From: Hydnum rufescens UP504
Taxonomy: Eukaryota; Basidiomycota; Agaricomycetes; Cantharellales; Hydnaceae
Direction of reading: 5' to 3'
DNA length: 63,857 bases
Assembly (NCBI GenBank): GCA_014904985.1
Contig: MU129053.1
Coordinates: 9,344-73,200, forward strand
This document shows, in pieces, positions 10,808-22,195 of this stretch; position 1 is the stretch's first letter, and the number at the start of each line of letters is the position of its first letter. The position numbers and the translations under genes are program-made. The notes beneath the pieces are model-generated. The model made no database searches, had not been told where the DNA came from, and saw nothing but the letters and a program-made list of their open reading frames with translations.

Positions 10808-11566
10808 CACTGTATCCAGCTAGGTCAAAGAGAAGGCGAAGGCGGAGAGTGGGGGGAGAAGGTCGCATTTTTTTGTCTTTTTATCTGAGTGGGTACGCTC
10901 CGTGGCCCAGCGGGTGACAGCTTGCGGATGTGAATGTCCGCGATGGTGTGAATTGCAGTGTGGATGGCTGCATTAGATTATTTAATATAGGCAATGTCGA
11001 GAAAAATTAGCGCCAGGAGCTCACTCGATCCCCTAAGCACGTACCCTGAATCAATCATAGTGATATGGTGCCACAGGTGATGGAGAGGCGCCTAGGGCGC
11101 CGGGGTTCGTCTTGCATGAATGTAATTGAGATTGATCCACCTTCTCTCTGCCACTAATTGCATCCCCTTGGGACACATAGGGTTTTTATCTCCTTATGAA
11201 GAACCTGTGAGGCATGACATATAAGTGAATAGGATTTAAGAATTCCTGAAAATGGCAGCGGAGAAATGGAAATGAAGAGGTATCACATAGGGGCCATCAT
11301 GATCCGCAAGCTACCTCGGAGATGACAGGAAAAACGAAGAACAACCCACAAATAACCAGTTCGACAGATACAACATAGAGAACAATGAAACATCCATGGA
11401 AGCCTGGTGACCTGGAAGCGATGGCTCCCACAAGGTGAAGGTTATTGTCATGGACCGACCATAGCACATTTCATAATCCGGGAATAACCGAGTTTCTCTC
11501 TATTGGTCCTGACCAAACGCGTCCACTGCAGTTCCTGGACCTACTGGGCTTGCCCCCTATAACGAG
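10808..11566. other. Intergenic region between DUF2235 and DnaJ, copy 2
   Basis: No gene is seen. The two genes are divergent, so promoters for both should lie here. The first 600 bases match 3880-4455. The last 100 match 6108-6200, including TTCATAATCCGGGA and CGAGTTTCTC. This is the uninterrupted version of the region that carries the array in copy 1. Confidence 0.5.
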
Positions 11567-12805
11567 ATGCCACGGATCCAGATCCCATCACACAATTTTT
11601 CCCTGACCAAGAAGATGTAGATCTTTATGCCGTCCTCGAGCGCCACCCCCGAGGAAATAAACAAATCTACCTACGACTCGCCCTCGCGCATCATCTGGAT
11701 AAACACACTTCTGCTTCTAACGTGCTACATCTCGAGTTTCAACAGGTCGGTTACGCGTATACTGTCCTTGGGGATGCGACACCGCGCGCGGTATGATGCC
11801 GCTGGGCGGACGGATGAGGGACTTTTGAGCGGTGTGGCAGACTCAGAGGGAGGCTGGATGGCTTACTTCGACGTCGTGTTTGAAAAGTCTCCCGTGAGAG
11901 ACTGGATGAAAATAAAGCCCGCTACCAAGGTATGTCATCGCGTCTGAGCCTCGCGTACATTTGTGTTCAATGCATAGAAATTATGACCCTTTTGACACAC
12001 TGGGTTCTTCCTGTTACAGGTGCAGCAGAAGAAAAAGCCGATATCATCGGGGCGTACACGTCCATGAAGGGCTCGCTTCCTGCCATCATGTCTCACATCC
12101 CCCATATATCCCACACCAACGAACCTCGTCTTGTCACCCTGGTGAACTCCCTCATCGCTTCTGGTAAACTTCCCTCTCTCCCAGTGTGGGATAAATCTGC
12201 GAAAGACGAAAAAGCTCGGAAGGCGCGCAAACAGGGGGCGAGAAGGAGGCCGAAGCGGCCGCTATGGCTCTCGGCGTGTGGGACGAATTCTTCAGGAGGG
12301 AAGCCCACCGCCAAGGTGTCCAGATCTACATCCAAGTCGAAGGGTGCGGGAATGGGATCGGATCAGGGGGGCGAAGAGGCTGCGGGGGTGGGTAATGAGA
12401 ATGATCGTGAGTCTACGCTCAAAGCTCTTATTCACTCAAGGCGAACAAGATGGATTCGCTCTTCGATGGCCTCGCTGCGAAGTCTTGTGGGGACGAGCTT
12501 TCTGCATCAGCCCCGAAGGGGAAAGGAAAGGCTCGAGCCAAGAAGCGAACCGAGCCCGATGCCGACGCTGACAGCGAGGATGGAAAAAACCGAGTGGAAG
12601 AGAAAGGGGCTTCACCCAAAAAGAAGAGCCGGACGATGAACAAAGGGATTCCTCCACCCTCCGACATCAACGACGCCGAATTTGCCGCCCTGCAGGCACG
12701 TATGTTTGAGGACAAGGCAAAGTCCAAAAAGACGGGGCCTCTTCCGAATCTAACTAAGGCAGGAGAGAGAAGGCTGTCCGGAGCAAGAGAAAACAGCACC
12801 CATGA
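11567..12805 (+). pseudogene. DNAJC9-type J-domain protein, copy 2, degenerate
   Basis: Homologous to 6201-7482 but more damaged in the J domain. The ATG is ACG here (GCCACGGATCC against GCCATGGATCC), the helix I region has lost bases, and the catalytic HPD reads HLD (CATCTGGAT at about 11693). One base is missing near 12436, so the STLKAL helix runs out of frame into the DGLAAKS segment. The intron near 11930-12020 is conserved (GTATGT..TTACAG). The C-terminal half, frameshifted in copy 1 near 7335, is open here for part of its length. Confidence 0.7.
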
Positions 12806-12937
12806 GGCTGATATCTTTTGGGTTCTGATTCGGTTGTATTATCATGACCACACTGTACTGATTCCCTGCTATGCTTCCCCGTCCCACGCGGCGTAATACA
12901 TATCCTTACATGTACTGTAAATCATCTCGCAATCACA

Positions 12938-14716
12938 TTATGTTTTATTCTCACTCGGAACCTTGTTCAAAACTGCCTCTCTCGCCCTCACATAATTCAC
13001 CCAAACAGATTTCCACTCGCTCTGAATCGCGTGACGTTCGTCGTGTCCCTCACGACCGCCAGCCCACTCCAGTGCCCTCTCGAAGTGGTCCAACGCCTGC
13101 TCCGTATCACCCTGTTCCTCCAGCACGATACCAGTGAGGTTGTGAGCATGGGTCGCAGTGCGCTTTGCCTGGCGTAGTAGGACTTCGGAGGGGGCGCTCA
13201 GGAGTGGGGAAGACGCGAATTTGGGAGAGAGCGGTGCCAGCGGCGCGGGGGAAGCGGTTGGGGTGACGGCGGAGGTGGGCGATGGAATCGGTGTGGCGGA
13301 GGGGCCCTGTGTCAATAGGCGGATCACGGCTTCGGAAGAAGAGATGGCAGTTTGAAGTGATGTCAAGTACAGAGGGACGGGGCTTGGTTCGGGGGGAGAG
13401 GTAGGTGAGGAGGGGATTTTGATAAAGGTAAGGAGGCGCCAAAGGAATGGTGGCTTGGATACAAACGACGTGTCACTGGAACGGGAGGGATCACGGAGCG
13501 CGTAAAAGACTTCTGCGGCATGAATGCGAAGCAGAGCGTCACGGTGAAGAATAAATGAATAATGAAGACTTTTTGATCCCTCGACAGAGGATAGGGCGGG
13601 CGATGAGGGTTTTAACGCCCGACCCAATAATTCAGGAGTTATAGTAAACATTGCAAAATCAGTTGCCAGAGTATCCCGAAATTTACGAGAAGTTGCATAG
13701 TGTCCTGATAGCGAGACCAGTGCGGACATTAAGATTCGTTGAGAGTACGGGGAGCGTGGAAGGTATTCTTCCGAGCCCCTGGACGAGGCGTGCTTTGGCG
13801 CGGGATTGTTGATCATAGCCTTCGGTTCTTCAGTCATATCGATCCTAGTATACACGAACTCCGGGACCCCTATTAGCTCGACAGCTTTCTTCCACCAGCC
13901 AATGGCAGTATCGCTATGATTTAAGCGAGCGGAGATGTCTCCAAGCTTGACGGCCATTCGTGCGGCGTCAGAGGTCCTCCCTTCCCGAAGCAGAGCATCG
14001 TAAACCAGGTTATATATCGACGATGCACTTTTGAGTGCATGAGGATCTCCAATGCGTGCTAGTACGCTTGCGCGAAGAGTATGAAGATCAAGAATAGTTT
14101 GATCCATGGTGCCGTCTTCCCTAGACATTTCAGCCTTGTGATTGGCAACGGCGAGGGCGGAATCCAGGTATACAAGGGCCTTGACGAGGGCCTCATCATT
14201 GAGTGCAATGGAATCCGCGGCACCAGGTCGACTAGCTTGGATGATACTGGCGTCCGTGCCGAAAGCCCAATTGAGAGATATCCAAGCTGCGCGGACGAAG
14301 TGTCGACCTTTCCATCCCAGCCTGGAATGTGTCCCGCCATTTCCCCGTGGTCCCGTCCATCGTTCAAGTTCTAGGCCCCATTCGAACGGGTCAGGCAGTG
14401 TTTGCGGCACAGATGCCAATTCGTGATATTCGACCCACTGATGGGCCCCCTCCCACGCGATCGCCACCGCAAGTCCAAGACCTAACCCACCAACAGCAGC
14501 GAATTTAAAGAAACGGCCCACAACTGTAAGTGCATGTTGCAGACTTTCGCTGTAATATTGGTGCGCCGGTTCGTCTCGTGCTGGGCTTTGGGACGGCGGC
14601 GATCGCTGCCTCTGCGGCACTTCATTGCTATAGAGGCGATATCGCGTGCGCGAAATAGGTGCCCGCGCCCCCCACACCACCAGGGTCGGTCCGCGACACA
14701 GAGAGCGTCGAAACAT
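12938..14716 (-). CDS. Mitochondrial membrane TPR-repeat protein (592 aa)
   Basis: A single uninterrupted frame. The N-terminus is Arg/Ser-rich with almost no acidic residues (RRSLCRGPTL, SRTRYRLY), as in a mitochondrial presequence. A hydrophobic segment at about residues 65-90 (FAAVGGLGLGLAVAIAW) looks like one membrane span. Helical repeats follow (ALVYLDSALAVAN, AARMAVKLGDISARL.DTAIGWWKKAVEL) and a last TPR at about residues 530-570 (AHNLTGIVLEEQGDTEQALDHFERALEWA). A Pro/Ser/Thr-rich loop lies near residues 440-510. The architecture resembles the fungal Mgr3 adaptor of the i-AAA protease, but that assignment is inference. It is divergent from DPP III with 128 bp between the starts. Confidence 0.7.
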   Translation of the reverse strand: MFRRSLCRGPTLVVWGARAPISRTRYRLYSNEVPQRQRSPPSQSPARDEPAHQYYSESLQHALTVVGRFFKFAAVGGLGLGLAVAIAWEGAHQWVEYHELASVPQTLPDPFEWGLELERWTGPRGNGGTHSRLGWKGRHFVRAAWISLNWAFGTDASIIQASRPGAADSIALNDEALVKALVYLDSALAVANHKAEMSREDGTMDQTILDLHTLRASVLARIGDPHALKSASSIYNLVYDALLREGRTSDAARMAVKLGDISARLNHSDTAIGWWKKAVELIGVPEFVYTRIDMTEEPKAMINNPAPKHASSRGSEEYLPRSPYSQRILMSALVSLSGHYATSRKFRDTLATDFAMFTITPELLGRALKPSSPALSSVEGSKSLHYSFILHRDALLRIHAAEVFYALRDPSRSSDTSFVSKPPFLWRLLTFIKIPSSPTSPPEPSPVPLYLTSLQTAISSSEAVIRLLTQGPSATPIPSPTSAVTPTASPAPLAPLSPKFASSPLLSAPSEVLLRQAKRTATHAHNLTGIVLEEQGDTEQALDHFERALEWAGGREGHDERHAIQSEWKSVWVNYVRAREAVLNKVPSENKT

Positions 14717-14844
14717 ATAGTGAACGTTACATAATCATAGATGTTACATAGATCATCCTATTTAGTAGAGTCGTGAGGCAGTTGGTCAAGAGACCTTGCT
14801 CGTCGAATTCTTCTTTATCCAGTAGACATCCCCTTCGAAGAAAT
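14717..14844. promoter_or_regulatory. Short bidirectional promoter region
   Basis: Only 128 bp separate the divergent starts of the TPR gene (14716) and the DPP III gene (14845). Core promoters for both must lie here or inside the 5' transcribed regions. No TATA box or CCAAT box is convincing. Confidence 0.45.
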
Positions 14845-17800
14845 ATGACTGCCCGTCTAGACGTTTCGCGTTTCCTCGCCGATGCCGCCCCGCCCTTTTG
14901 CTCTCTCGAGGTCGCATCCAGTTTCGCACTGTTAACCGCGAAGGAAAAGCTGTACACACATTATATCTCTCAGGTAACCCGAACTTACTCCTTCGTTCCC
15001 GACTACATCCCCTCTTAAACATGGCACGATAGGCAAGCTGGGCCGGCGCTCGGATCATCCAAGGACAATGGACTTCATACGCACAAGACCTTTTCGATCT
15101 CTTGATCATTACATTCTCTGCGGAACAGGGGGGATTGGCCAACTTGGAATCACTGAAGAACAAGTCGGGGGTCTCTGACCAAGCTTGGCTACACGCTCTT
15201 GGATATGCTGCCCAGAGCCTCTCCAATCTCGTCAACTACAAGTCTTTCGGCTTTTCGAAATTCATCCCTCGTTTATCCGCGAAGGAGTTCAGATCCATCG
15301 TGGAACATTCCCCGCAATCATCCAAGGCCGTTGGACTCTGGGATAAAGTCATTCCATTGTGCCGTTAGCCTTGTCGAAACACCTAACTAATGAAATTCGA
15401 AGTACAGCTAGAAGAGAACATATACTCGCTGACCCCGGAGGCTAGCCTTCTAATCGGTAAACCAGCGGTCAGTAATGATAGAACGCATTTGGATGCCTGG
15501 GCGAGTAGTCATGAATTCTGCAGGAGGGTCACGTGAGCAACTACTATCTCGGGGAGACGATTGGGGACGAGGAGGTCGCAGCTGTTCAGGCCACGGCCGA
15601 AAAGCTGGGTATTGCCATCGAGAACACCAGGTCGGACTCCCCTCTGCATTAGTCGATCTCCGCTAATTACCATATTTCTAAAGAGTGCGAAAGGAATCCA
15701 AAGGGCACTATACCCTCCTGATCGCCTCGGCTCAAGACCGTGCCACTGTCTCACACAAATACACCCCAGAAGGCAGTGGGGAGATTCAACTCGATATCGA
15801 GTATGGCGATTTCAATAAACCCCTAGCGAAAGCGGCTGCGGCTCTAAAAAAAGCGAAGGAATACGTCGCGAACGAGCACCAAGCCAATATGATTGATGGC
15901 TACATCAAAAGGTGGATGAATGGATTCGCCTCGATGATCTCCCTGTTTATCTTTCCTGATGTTCAGTTTCGAGACGGGGGATATGGAGGCGTACAAGGAG
16001 GCATCCACACATTGGGTAAAAGACGTAGGGCCAGTCGTAGAAAGCTATATCGGATTTGTAGAGACCTATGTGGATCCTTATGGTGGACGCGCGGAATGGG
16101 AAGGTCAGTCATTGGCATGTCATTTAGGGGGCATTCCCCTGACAAGCTTGAAGGCTTCACTGCGATCGTCAACAAGGTCCTGACTGCCAAGTACGAGAAA
16201 CTTGTCTCGCGCGCTGCGGAACTCATCAAGGTTCTACCATGGGGCGAACAATTCGAGGTAGACGTGTTCCGAAAACCTGATTTTACTGGTAAGAGCATCC
16301 TACATGTCCCTCAGGCATTTCTCCAGTATCTCAGCATGTTGGATTTTGGATAGCTCTTGAGGTTGTGAACTTTGCCACTGGCGGTACGGGATTATTATAA
16401 CTCTATTTGGGTGTGGTGTCACTGACAATGATAGCCAAGGTATACCTGCCGGAATCAACGTAAGCCTGACATTATTTCCCTGGTGTTGAATGTCCTGACG
16501 ATTGCCCCACATAGATTCCCGTACGCTTGCCTGGTACTTCTGTTCAGAACAACACTTTAGCTAATGTCCTCTTCGTCGGCATATAATATCATTTAGAAGT
16601 AAGTGACCTCCTGATGTTCGAGGACCCATTGCCTATGCCGCGTGCTTTGTATGTAGCTACTACGACATTAGAGAGGCCCACGGTTTCAAGGTATACAAAT
16701 GGAGCTAACTATCTTTCATCAAACACTGATCTGGATCTTCGTCCCCAGAACGTATCACTGGCTGTACGATGCCCTTATTGTAATATCGACGTTTTCTATT
16801 AGTCTAACTGCGCGTATCAGAACATCCTGGCAGCCAAGGCACCCAATGAAGAACTAGCGTTCGTACACCCCGATGACGAAGCACTATACAGAGCCTGGGA
16901 CACGCGTTCCTTTGAGCTTCAGGTTGCGAACCACGAACTTCTAGGTCATGGGAGTGGGAAACTCTTTAAGGAGGATGCCGACGGCAAACTAAACTTCGAC
17001 CCGGCGAGGGTGCGTAGATTCGTCTGATTTTTCCTGCGCCCCTTCATATATAAGTGCTAACTTGGGATTACGGCTCACGTACAATATCAGACTATAAATC
17101 CTCTCACTGGCAAACCTGTCACCACCTGGTATAAACCTGGTCAGACCCCAGGCAGCGTCCTAGGAACATGCTCGTCGTCCTTGGAGGAATGCAGGGCCGA
17201 AACCGTGGCAATGTACCGTGCGTGATAATGGCAGTCCTCCTACTTACCATGGCGATTGACTTGCGAATTGCACTAGTCGTTGGGAATCGTGATATCCTCG
17301 ATATCTTCAATGTGTGTCTTGATCCGTTTCCTCATACAGGATGTAGCGATACTGAAGCAGGCGTTGTATCTTGAATGAAGTACACGGATCCCAAGGAGAT
17401 AGATGACATCCAATACATCACGTACCTCTTGATGGCGAGAGCGGGATTGCGGGCACTTGAGTTTTACGATCCCAAGGCGAAGAAGCATCTGCAAGCACAT
17501 ATGCAGGTGGGACTGTTGATTTGGAAACCCCTGTCTTTGTTGATCTTATCTTTGAGATACAATTTCGCGCAGGCGCGAATGGGTATTACGAATTTCTTTA
17601 TTCAAGAAGGTAAGCAGTCCCACTCGCGTGACACTATTTCGAGCCCTCTCTACACAATCTTTTAGGACTCGCCAGAGTGGAAGAGATCCGAGGCAAGGAC
17701 GGAAAGCTTGAAAATGTCTACATTAGGGTACACATGCATCGCGTTTGCCATTTCCTGAAAATTTCAACTGAAACATGATTCATTGTAGGTGGACCGAGAA

Positions 17801-18168
17801 AAAGTGCTGTCGCTTGGTCAGCAAAGTGTAGGGAAGCTCTTGGTGGAACTGCAAGTGCGGAAGAGTATCGCTGACGGCGAGGGTGCCCGAGAGTATTATG
17901 AAAAACTCACGAATCCGTTACCTGGATGGGATGGAGAGCTGCGCGATTTTGTCCTTGCGAAGAAACAGGTGGGTAAATTATTCTGTGTAACGAATTGAGT
18001 ACTTTTTTCGAGGACTGACTCATTGAACCCTTTGTGTTGCTATTATTCTAGCCGCGAAAGATCTTTGTCCAGCCTAACACCGTGATAGTAAATGGGCAGG
18101 TTGAGCTGCGCGAGTATTCTCTGGATGCTGCGGGTGCTATCCAGTCATTTGTGGAGCGGGATATCTGA
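14845..18168 (+). CDS. Dipeptidyl peptidase III (metallopeptidase family M49)
   Basis: A cytosolic zinc exopeptidase that removes dipeptides from N-termini. The M49 zinc motif HELLGH is at 16932-16949 and the second motif EECRAE at 17184-17201. Other family blocks are [65 protein letters not shown] and the C-terminal [18 protein letters not shown]. The gene is broken by at least eleven short introns that I can place by reading frame, for example about 14973-15031, 15368-15410, 15472-15525 and 15913-15968. Tiny exons appear around 16515-16760 ([11 protein letters not shown], then NVSLA, then NILAAKAP). Nothing interrupts the assembled frame by eye. The start at 14845 gives the usual MTARxD N-terminus. 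Confidence 0.88.
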
Positions 18169-18532
18169 TCCACAGGAAGGCATGCGAATTGCGCGTGCGA
18201 TGTGGACAAAGTATGGATTGCGGCCTTGAGAAGATACGCCGCCATGTTGTAATTTCCTTGTAGTTTTCGGTTACATGTAAACGGCTCTTGTGACCCTGTG
18301 GCTTGTGTGGCCTCGTGGCGGCGGAGTGTGGGTATTGCAGGAAACTCATTCCCGCGAGAGTTTCCGCCCTTTGCCCTGCCAACCTCATTCGTTGCTATCC
18401 TTTAAACCAGGGAGCACGTCCTGCGGCTCATCGTCTAGGGCTATCCCTGGATCCCGTGTTTAACATTTAAAACTTACACATCTTAGAACCCTCGTTTTCA
18501 CTGGACAAACCATTATACTGCAGTTATCTAAT

Positions 18533-19126
18533 TCAGCTATCTATGAAGTATAGAACTTGACTGTTGCTGGCTAGTGCAGCAGAGGGCGTGAAATGTGTGC
18601 GGAGGTGGTATCGGACCGCCCTTGCGAGCCAATAACAATTTTCCTGAGTTGGCGTGTAATACCATCTTATTCGGTGCGCAGCGATCACAGCAAACTTGAA
18701 GTTCGTGAGGCTGGGCTTTGTGGGGGGTATGCTGGTCGAGAATTGCGTGGGTGTTTCGTCTGATTCTAAGTCATTGAACTTTACAGTGAGGATCCACGTG
18801 TGCTTTAATATATTGGGCTGGTATTTCTTTGCCTTTGCGTGGTGTTCAGCAGCTTCGTCGAAGGTTACGGGGCCACGGATAATCAAAAACCAGTCTTCTG
18901 CTTGTGCTACCTCCCGAAGCTGATTTGAGGATTCAGAAAGCCTGGAACTCGAAGACTCTCTTTCGTCTGCGCGCTTCGCATTCTTCATTTCCCCCGTCAC
19001 CGTCAGCCTCTCGTCGGGCGATCGCTCGACTTCGACTTTGGTATTCGCCTTCAATCCTCGTTCTACGGAGATAAAGATAGCCTCCGTAGGACCATGCAAT
19101 TGGCCAATGAGGACTTCATGCTCCAT
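18533..19126 (-). CDS. Hypothetical protein, 197 aa, single exon
   Basis: One open frame with an internal acidic/serine-rich linker (about residues 50-75, ADERESSSSRLSES) and a C-terminal half rich in aromatic residues (WFLIIRGPVTFDEAAEHH, RIRWYYTPTQENCYWLARAV). No signal peptide or membrane span is visible. It is convergent with DPP III, with about 365 bp between stops. I do not recognise the family. Normal codon use and CpG content like the neighbouring host genes suggest a real gene. A Harbinger-type end lies 160 bp upstream of the start. Confidence 0.6.
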   Translation of the reverse strand: MEHEVLIGQLHGPTEAIFISVERGLKANTKVEVERSPDERLTVTGEMKNAKRADERESSSSRLSESSNQLREVAQAEDWFLIIRGPVTFDEAAEHHAKAKKYQPNILKHTWILTVKFNDLESDETPTQFSTSIPPTKPSLTNFKFAVIAAHRIRWYYTPTQENCYWLARAVRYHLRTHFTPSAALASNSQVLYFIDS

Positions 19127-19289
19127 GCCACGCTGGTACTTGAACAGCCTTAGTTTAAGCAGTTGGAAAGGCCGGAAAACCTTGTTCTTGTGAGCTCATG
19201 CCACAATTAAGCTTCTCATGCACTTTAAATTATCATTGTAGCAAATCAACTTGTTCTAGCTAACAGGGCAGAAACCGAGCCTCGCGCTA

Positions 19290-19660
19290 TTAGGGTCTTT
19301 CACGATAACAAAAACGAGGCAAAAATGGTACAAAAACAACACAAAACCAATTCATTTGGCCTCAAAAATGGTGTTTTCGGGTTCATTTGAGCTCTATCTT
19401 GAAACACCGTATTACATGCGTCTTCGAAATCGACGAGATTGTTGGGCCTGAGAATCTGCCAGAAAGTTGTCCATACAGTGGTATGGTCATAGAAGCCTTC
19501 GTCTGGGTCGAAGATTGGTTCGGGCCCTTGACAAGCAGTTTGCTGGAAATGGCTCATCTCGTCTAGATAGTTATCCAAGGCCCTGATGCCATCTTGAAAC
19601 AATGAGGCCAAAGGCCTGATGCATGCACGATAGAGGTTCTGAAGGGCAGTGTGGGACACC
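19290..19660. mobile_element. PIF/Harbinger terminal fragment
   Basis: The left end reads TTA then GGGTCTTTCACGATAACAAA. It matches the terminal repeats of the Harbinger element at 40745-44610 (GGTCATTCACGATGG on the left, GGGTCTTTCACAGTG on the right strand) and has the TTA flank that this superfamily duplicates. A minus-strand open frame fills 19300-19659 (120 aa, with a WTTFWQILRPNN segment) but I do not recognise it. No matching right end was found, so this is probably a truncated copy. Confidence 0.5.
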
Positions 19661-20037
19661 CTTCTAGTTTCAAGAGAAAGAAACCCCTCACTTCTCAGAG
19701 GACTCCAGGATTAGCATACCAACGCTCCAACGGGACTGTAGAATTGCCTGAATTCTCATCGACTTTGATCAAACGGAACCCTCTAAGGCATCTAGGGGTG
19801 GGTGCTTTAATCCTATTTCTTTTGGAGGGGTTCGCGAGATACAGGACCAAGGACCTATGCTCGATATCCATCATCAAATACGTGTCAGAACAGGCCAAGA
19901 ATCTGGCGCCATGACTAGTCTGCCCCTCCGAGACATTGGCCCACAGAGCCCGTAAAAGTACCCGACAGACTGATGCTAATGGGATACTTGAATGCGATGG
20001 TTAGACTGGAACGTGTACGTCGGCACAAAAATGGGAA
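19661..20037. other. Intergenic, no call
   Basis: I see no gene, RNA or repeat structure that I can support in this stretch downstream of the HNH_2-like gene. CpG content is normal for the gene-rich part. Confidence 0.35.
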
Positions 20038-21293
20038 TCACGCACACCGCTGAGTCATAGCTGCTCGAAGGATTTCTTGCCCGAGGGGCGAATTCCAGAT
20101 AGGATCGGTTAGCTCTGGGAGGCTTTCGTCTCTTTCGTGCATCCCTATTTCTTCTTCCAGATCCTCCACATCTCTCATAGTATATGCCTGGACTCCGGGG
20201 GGCGGGGAGGAAACATACATCCGCAGGCAAAAGTGAAAATGAAGCCTGAGGCATTCATCGTACGGCATCTTTTGGCCCTCCGGAAGTTTTAACATGCCAG
20301 CGTTAGAGACGTCGAAGTCCGACGAGGGCTTCGCGAACTGTATGATTCTGTAGTTATCCTGTGGGATCTCTTGAATGAATATTTTCCGTACGGGTACAAT
20401 TTATTACGCACATCAACGTCAATGCCAAATGCATAGTTATCGAAGTGCGGTTGGAGGAAAGAGGCCATTGTCAAGAAATTTTGAGGCGTATCAAGGTTTT
20501 CAGGGAGAGTTTCATATCGTCCGAGAAGCTAAAGGACGTAGTCAGAGAGGCAAACCTAAACAAATCAGGATATTTTGGTGCAAATAGTCACTCACAATTA
20601 CCCATCCCGTTTCTACATCTCTATCCTGAATGATCTGTACAACGCTTTTATTTTCATCGCTGAGGGGCGCCCCAGTTATATTGCAAAAGGCACTAGCAGG
20701 GATGGACGGGGGAGCTGTATTGATCTTGAGCACTCTCTGGAAAACATATGTATAAGCCGAAGCTGACCAAGGGAGAAATACACTAACCGGGAATGACTTC
20801 AATTCTTTGGAGTCTAAGCTGCGAGCAGCGAGTGCAGGAGAGAATTTGGTCCCTGAAAATTCCCAATGTCATTTAGAAGGAGCCCAAGTTAAGGTAAGTG
20901 GTTCTGACCATCTTTGAGAATGAGGTAGGCGCCAGGCAAAAGGTGATCTGTAGAGTCCCTATTGAGGCGTTCGCGGATAGGAGGAATGACATCAATAGCG
21001 AAAGGCAGAGAGCCTGGCTTAATGTCACAAGGTCTTAAAGACCATCTCTCGTCGTTACCGGTCGTGCAAATATAGTCCAACCAGTTGTAAAAAGATTTCA
21101 CTTTGAAGGATCTTCTCTCTGGAGATAAGGGGACGCGGCACGCTAAGCGAGATGAAGCGAAGCATCAGTAGGTGAGCATAGGGTAAAACAAACTATAAAG
21201 ACCTGCGACCAGTATTGGCTCATTAGAGTAGACAAACACGAAGACATTGTTATAGCAATTTGGATCGAAGATGTCGTAAACCAGGCTTCCCAT
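20038..21293 (-). CDS. HNH_2-like nuclease-domain protein, probably inactive
   Basis: A multi-exon gene starting MGSLVYDIFDP at 21293 and ending in AMTQRCA at 20038. Exons are inferred at about 21293-21200, 21135-20912, 20851-20585, 20530-20430 and 20388-20038, each with GT-AG edges. The pattern fits the basidiomycete HNH_2 family: a CxITG motif (CNITGAPLSDEN), a downstream NFLTMASFLQPHFDNYAFGIDVD block where active members have NGxxL..H..FD, and a C-terminal DECLRLHFHFCLRMYV helix. The usual AHI histidine before the second block is replaced (VVQII), so nuclease activity is doubtful. The family assignment is by motif order only. Confidence 0.5.
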
Positions 21294-22195
21294 TGATCAA
21301 CGCGGCACGAGTAAATGGAACTCCAACTCGACTCTGAATCCGCGTTGTCTCAACGCAATTGCCCATCATTGACTTGAGGAACCCCTCTTGAATCGTTCAT
21401 TTACTGATGTAAGGACTCTATAGGAACCAGTATCCATATATGGCATCCAGAGAGCCGGGGGTTATATCAGCAGGTGTGCTCATATCGCGGCCGATCTTGG
21501 ATAGATCCTAGCTTTTCTGTAGACTCGTTCTCAGCCTCTTTGGGTGCAACACATTACATAACTTGCTTCCACTAGTGAAACCTAGCGCCGCTGGGTACGA
21601 GGCGAGCTTTTCTGATCAATCAGGCTGTGTAGCTGACGAATCCTTAACTTGCCGTGTTCTCTACTCATGATTGCAGGCCATATTTCTTGTTTGGTTTCGC
21701 GCTTTCCCTACTGGACCGCGGGAGGTTTGGTACCTTGTGCCCTCCAGCCCACCTTTCCGTCAACTTCCCCCTGTTGGTCGATAGCGGACAGCCAGTGGCG
21801 CCTACGGATACTTGTGTTAGGAAGGGACATTGTGTGGTCAAATTGTGTATGTGCGATAATTCATACTGTGGGGAATTCCATTTAAGGATATACAGTTAAC
21901 AGGCATACCCTAAAGCAACTCCAACCTTCCTGCGAAATCCAGATATTGGACTCGCGTATTTCAGGCACCAAACCAGGGTGCCGAGCCGAGCGAGCAGTTC
22001 GAATGGAACCCCTGATTCTCCTTCAGGGCCTGTCACCCATAGAGCAAGGTTCCAAACTGGGGATCAACACAATTTATTTTGCCATGGAATAGGATTCAGG
22101 TTTTCGACGCCAATTTCGAAAGGGTGATGGTTGGTGTCGCCTCTCCGGTACAGTACTCTCCCGGGACAAGCTGTGGATGGTTTTGACCGAATTGT
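21294..22195. other. Gene-free edge of the gene-rich compartment
   Basis: No supported gene. CpG dinucleotides are still frequent (GCGCCGCTGG near 21590, TTCGACGCCAATTTCG near 22100). After about 22195 they almost vanish, so this marks the compartment boundary. Confidence 0.45.

Larger units (their letters stand above)
8527..14702. repeat. Tandem segmental duplication, copy 2
   Basis: Direct repeat of 1551-8365, about 6.2 kb, lacking the hairpin array and retaining the complete TPR gene. Aligned DUF2235 and TPR stretches look roughly 90% identical by eye. Confidence 0.85.

Noticed and set aside
16614..16802. 62-codon frame inside the DPP III gene
   Set aside because: It spans an intron and two tiny exons of DPP III in another frame.
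19651..19914. 87-codon plus-strand frame
   Set aside because: No domain and no partner exon; it overlaps the end of a transposon fragment.
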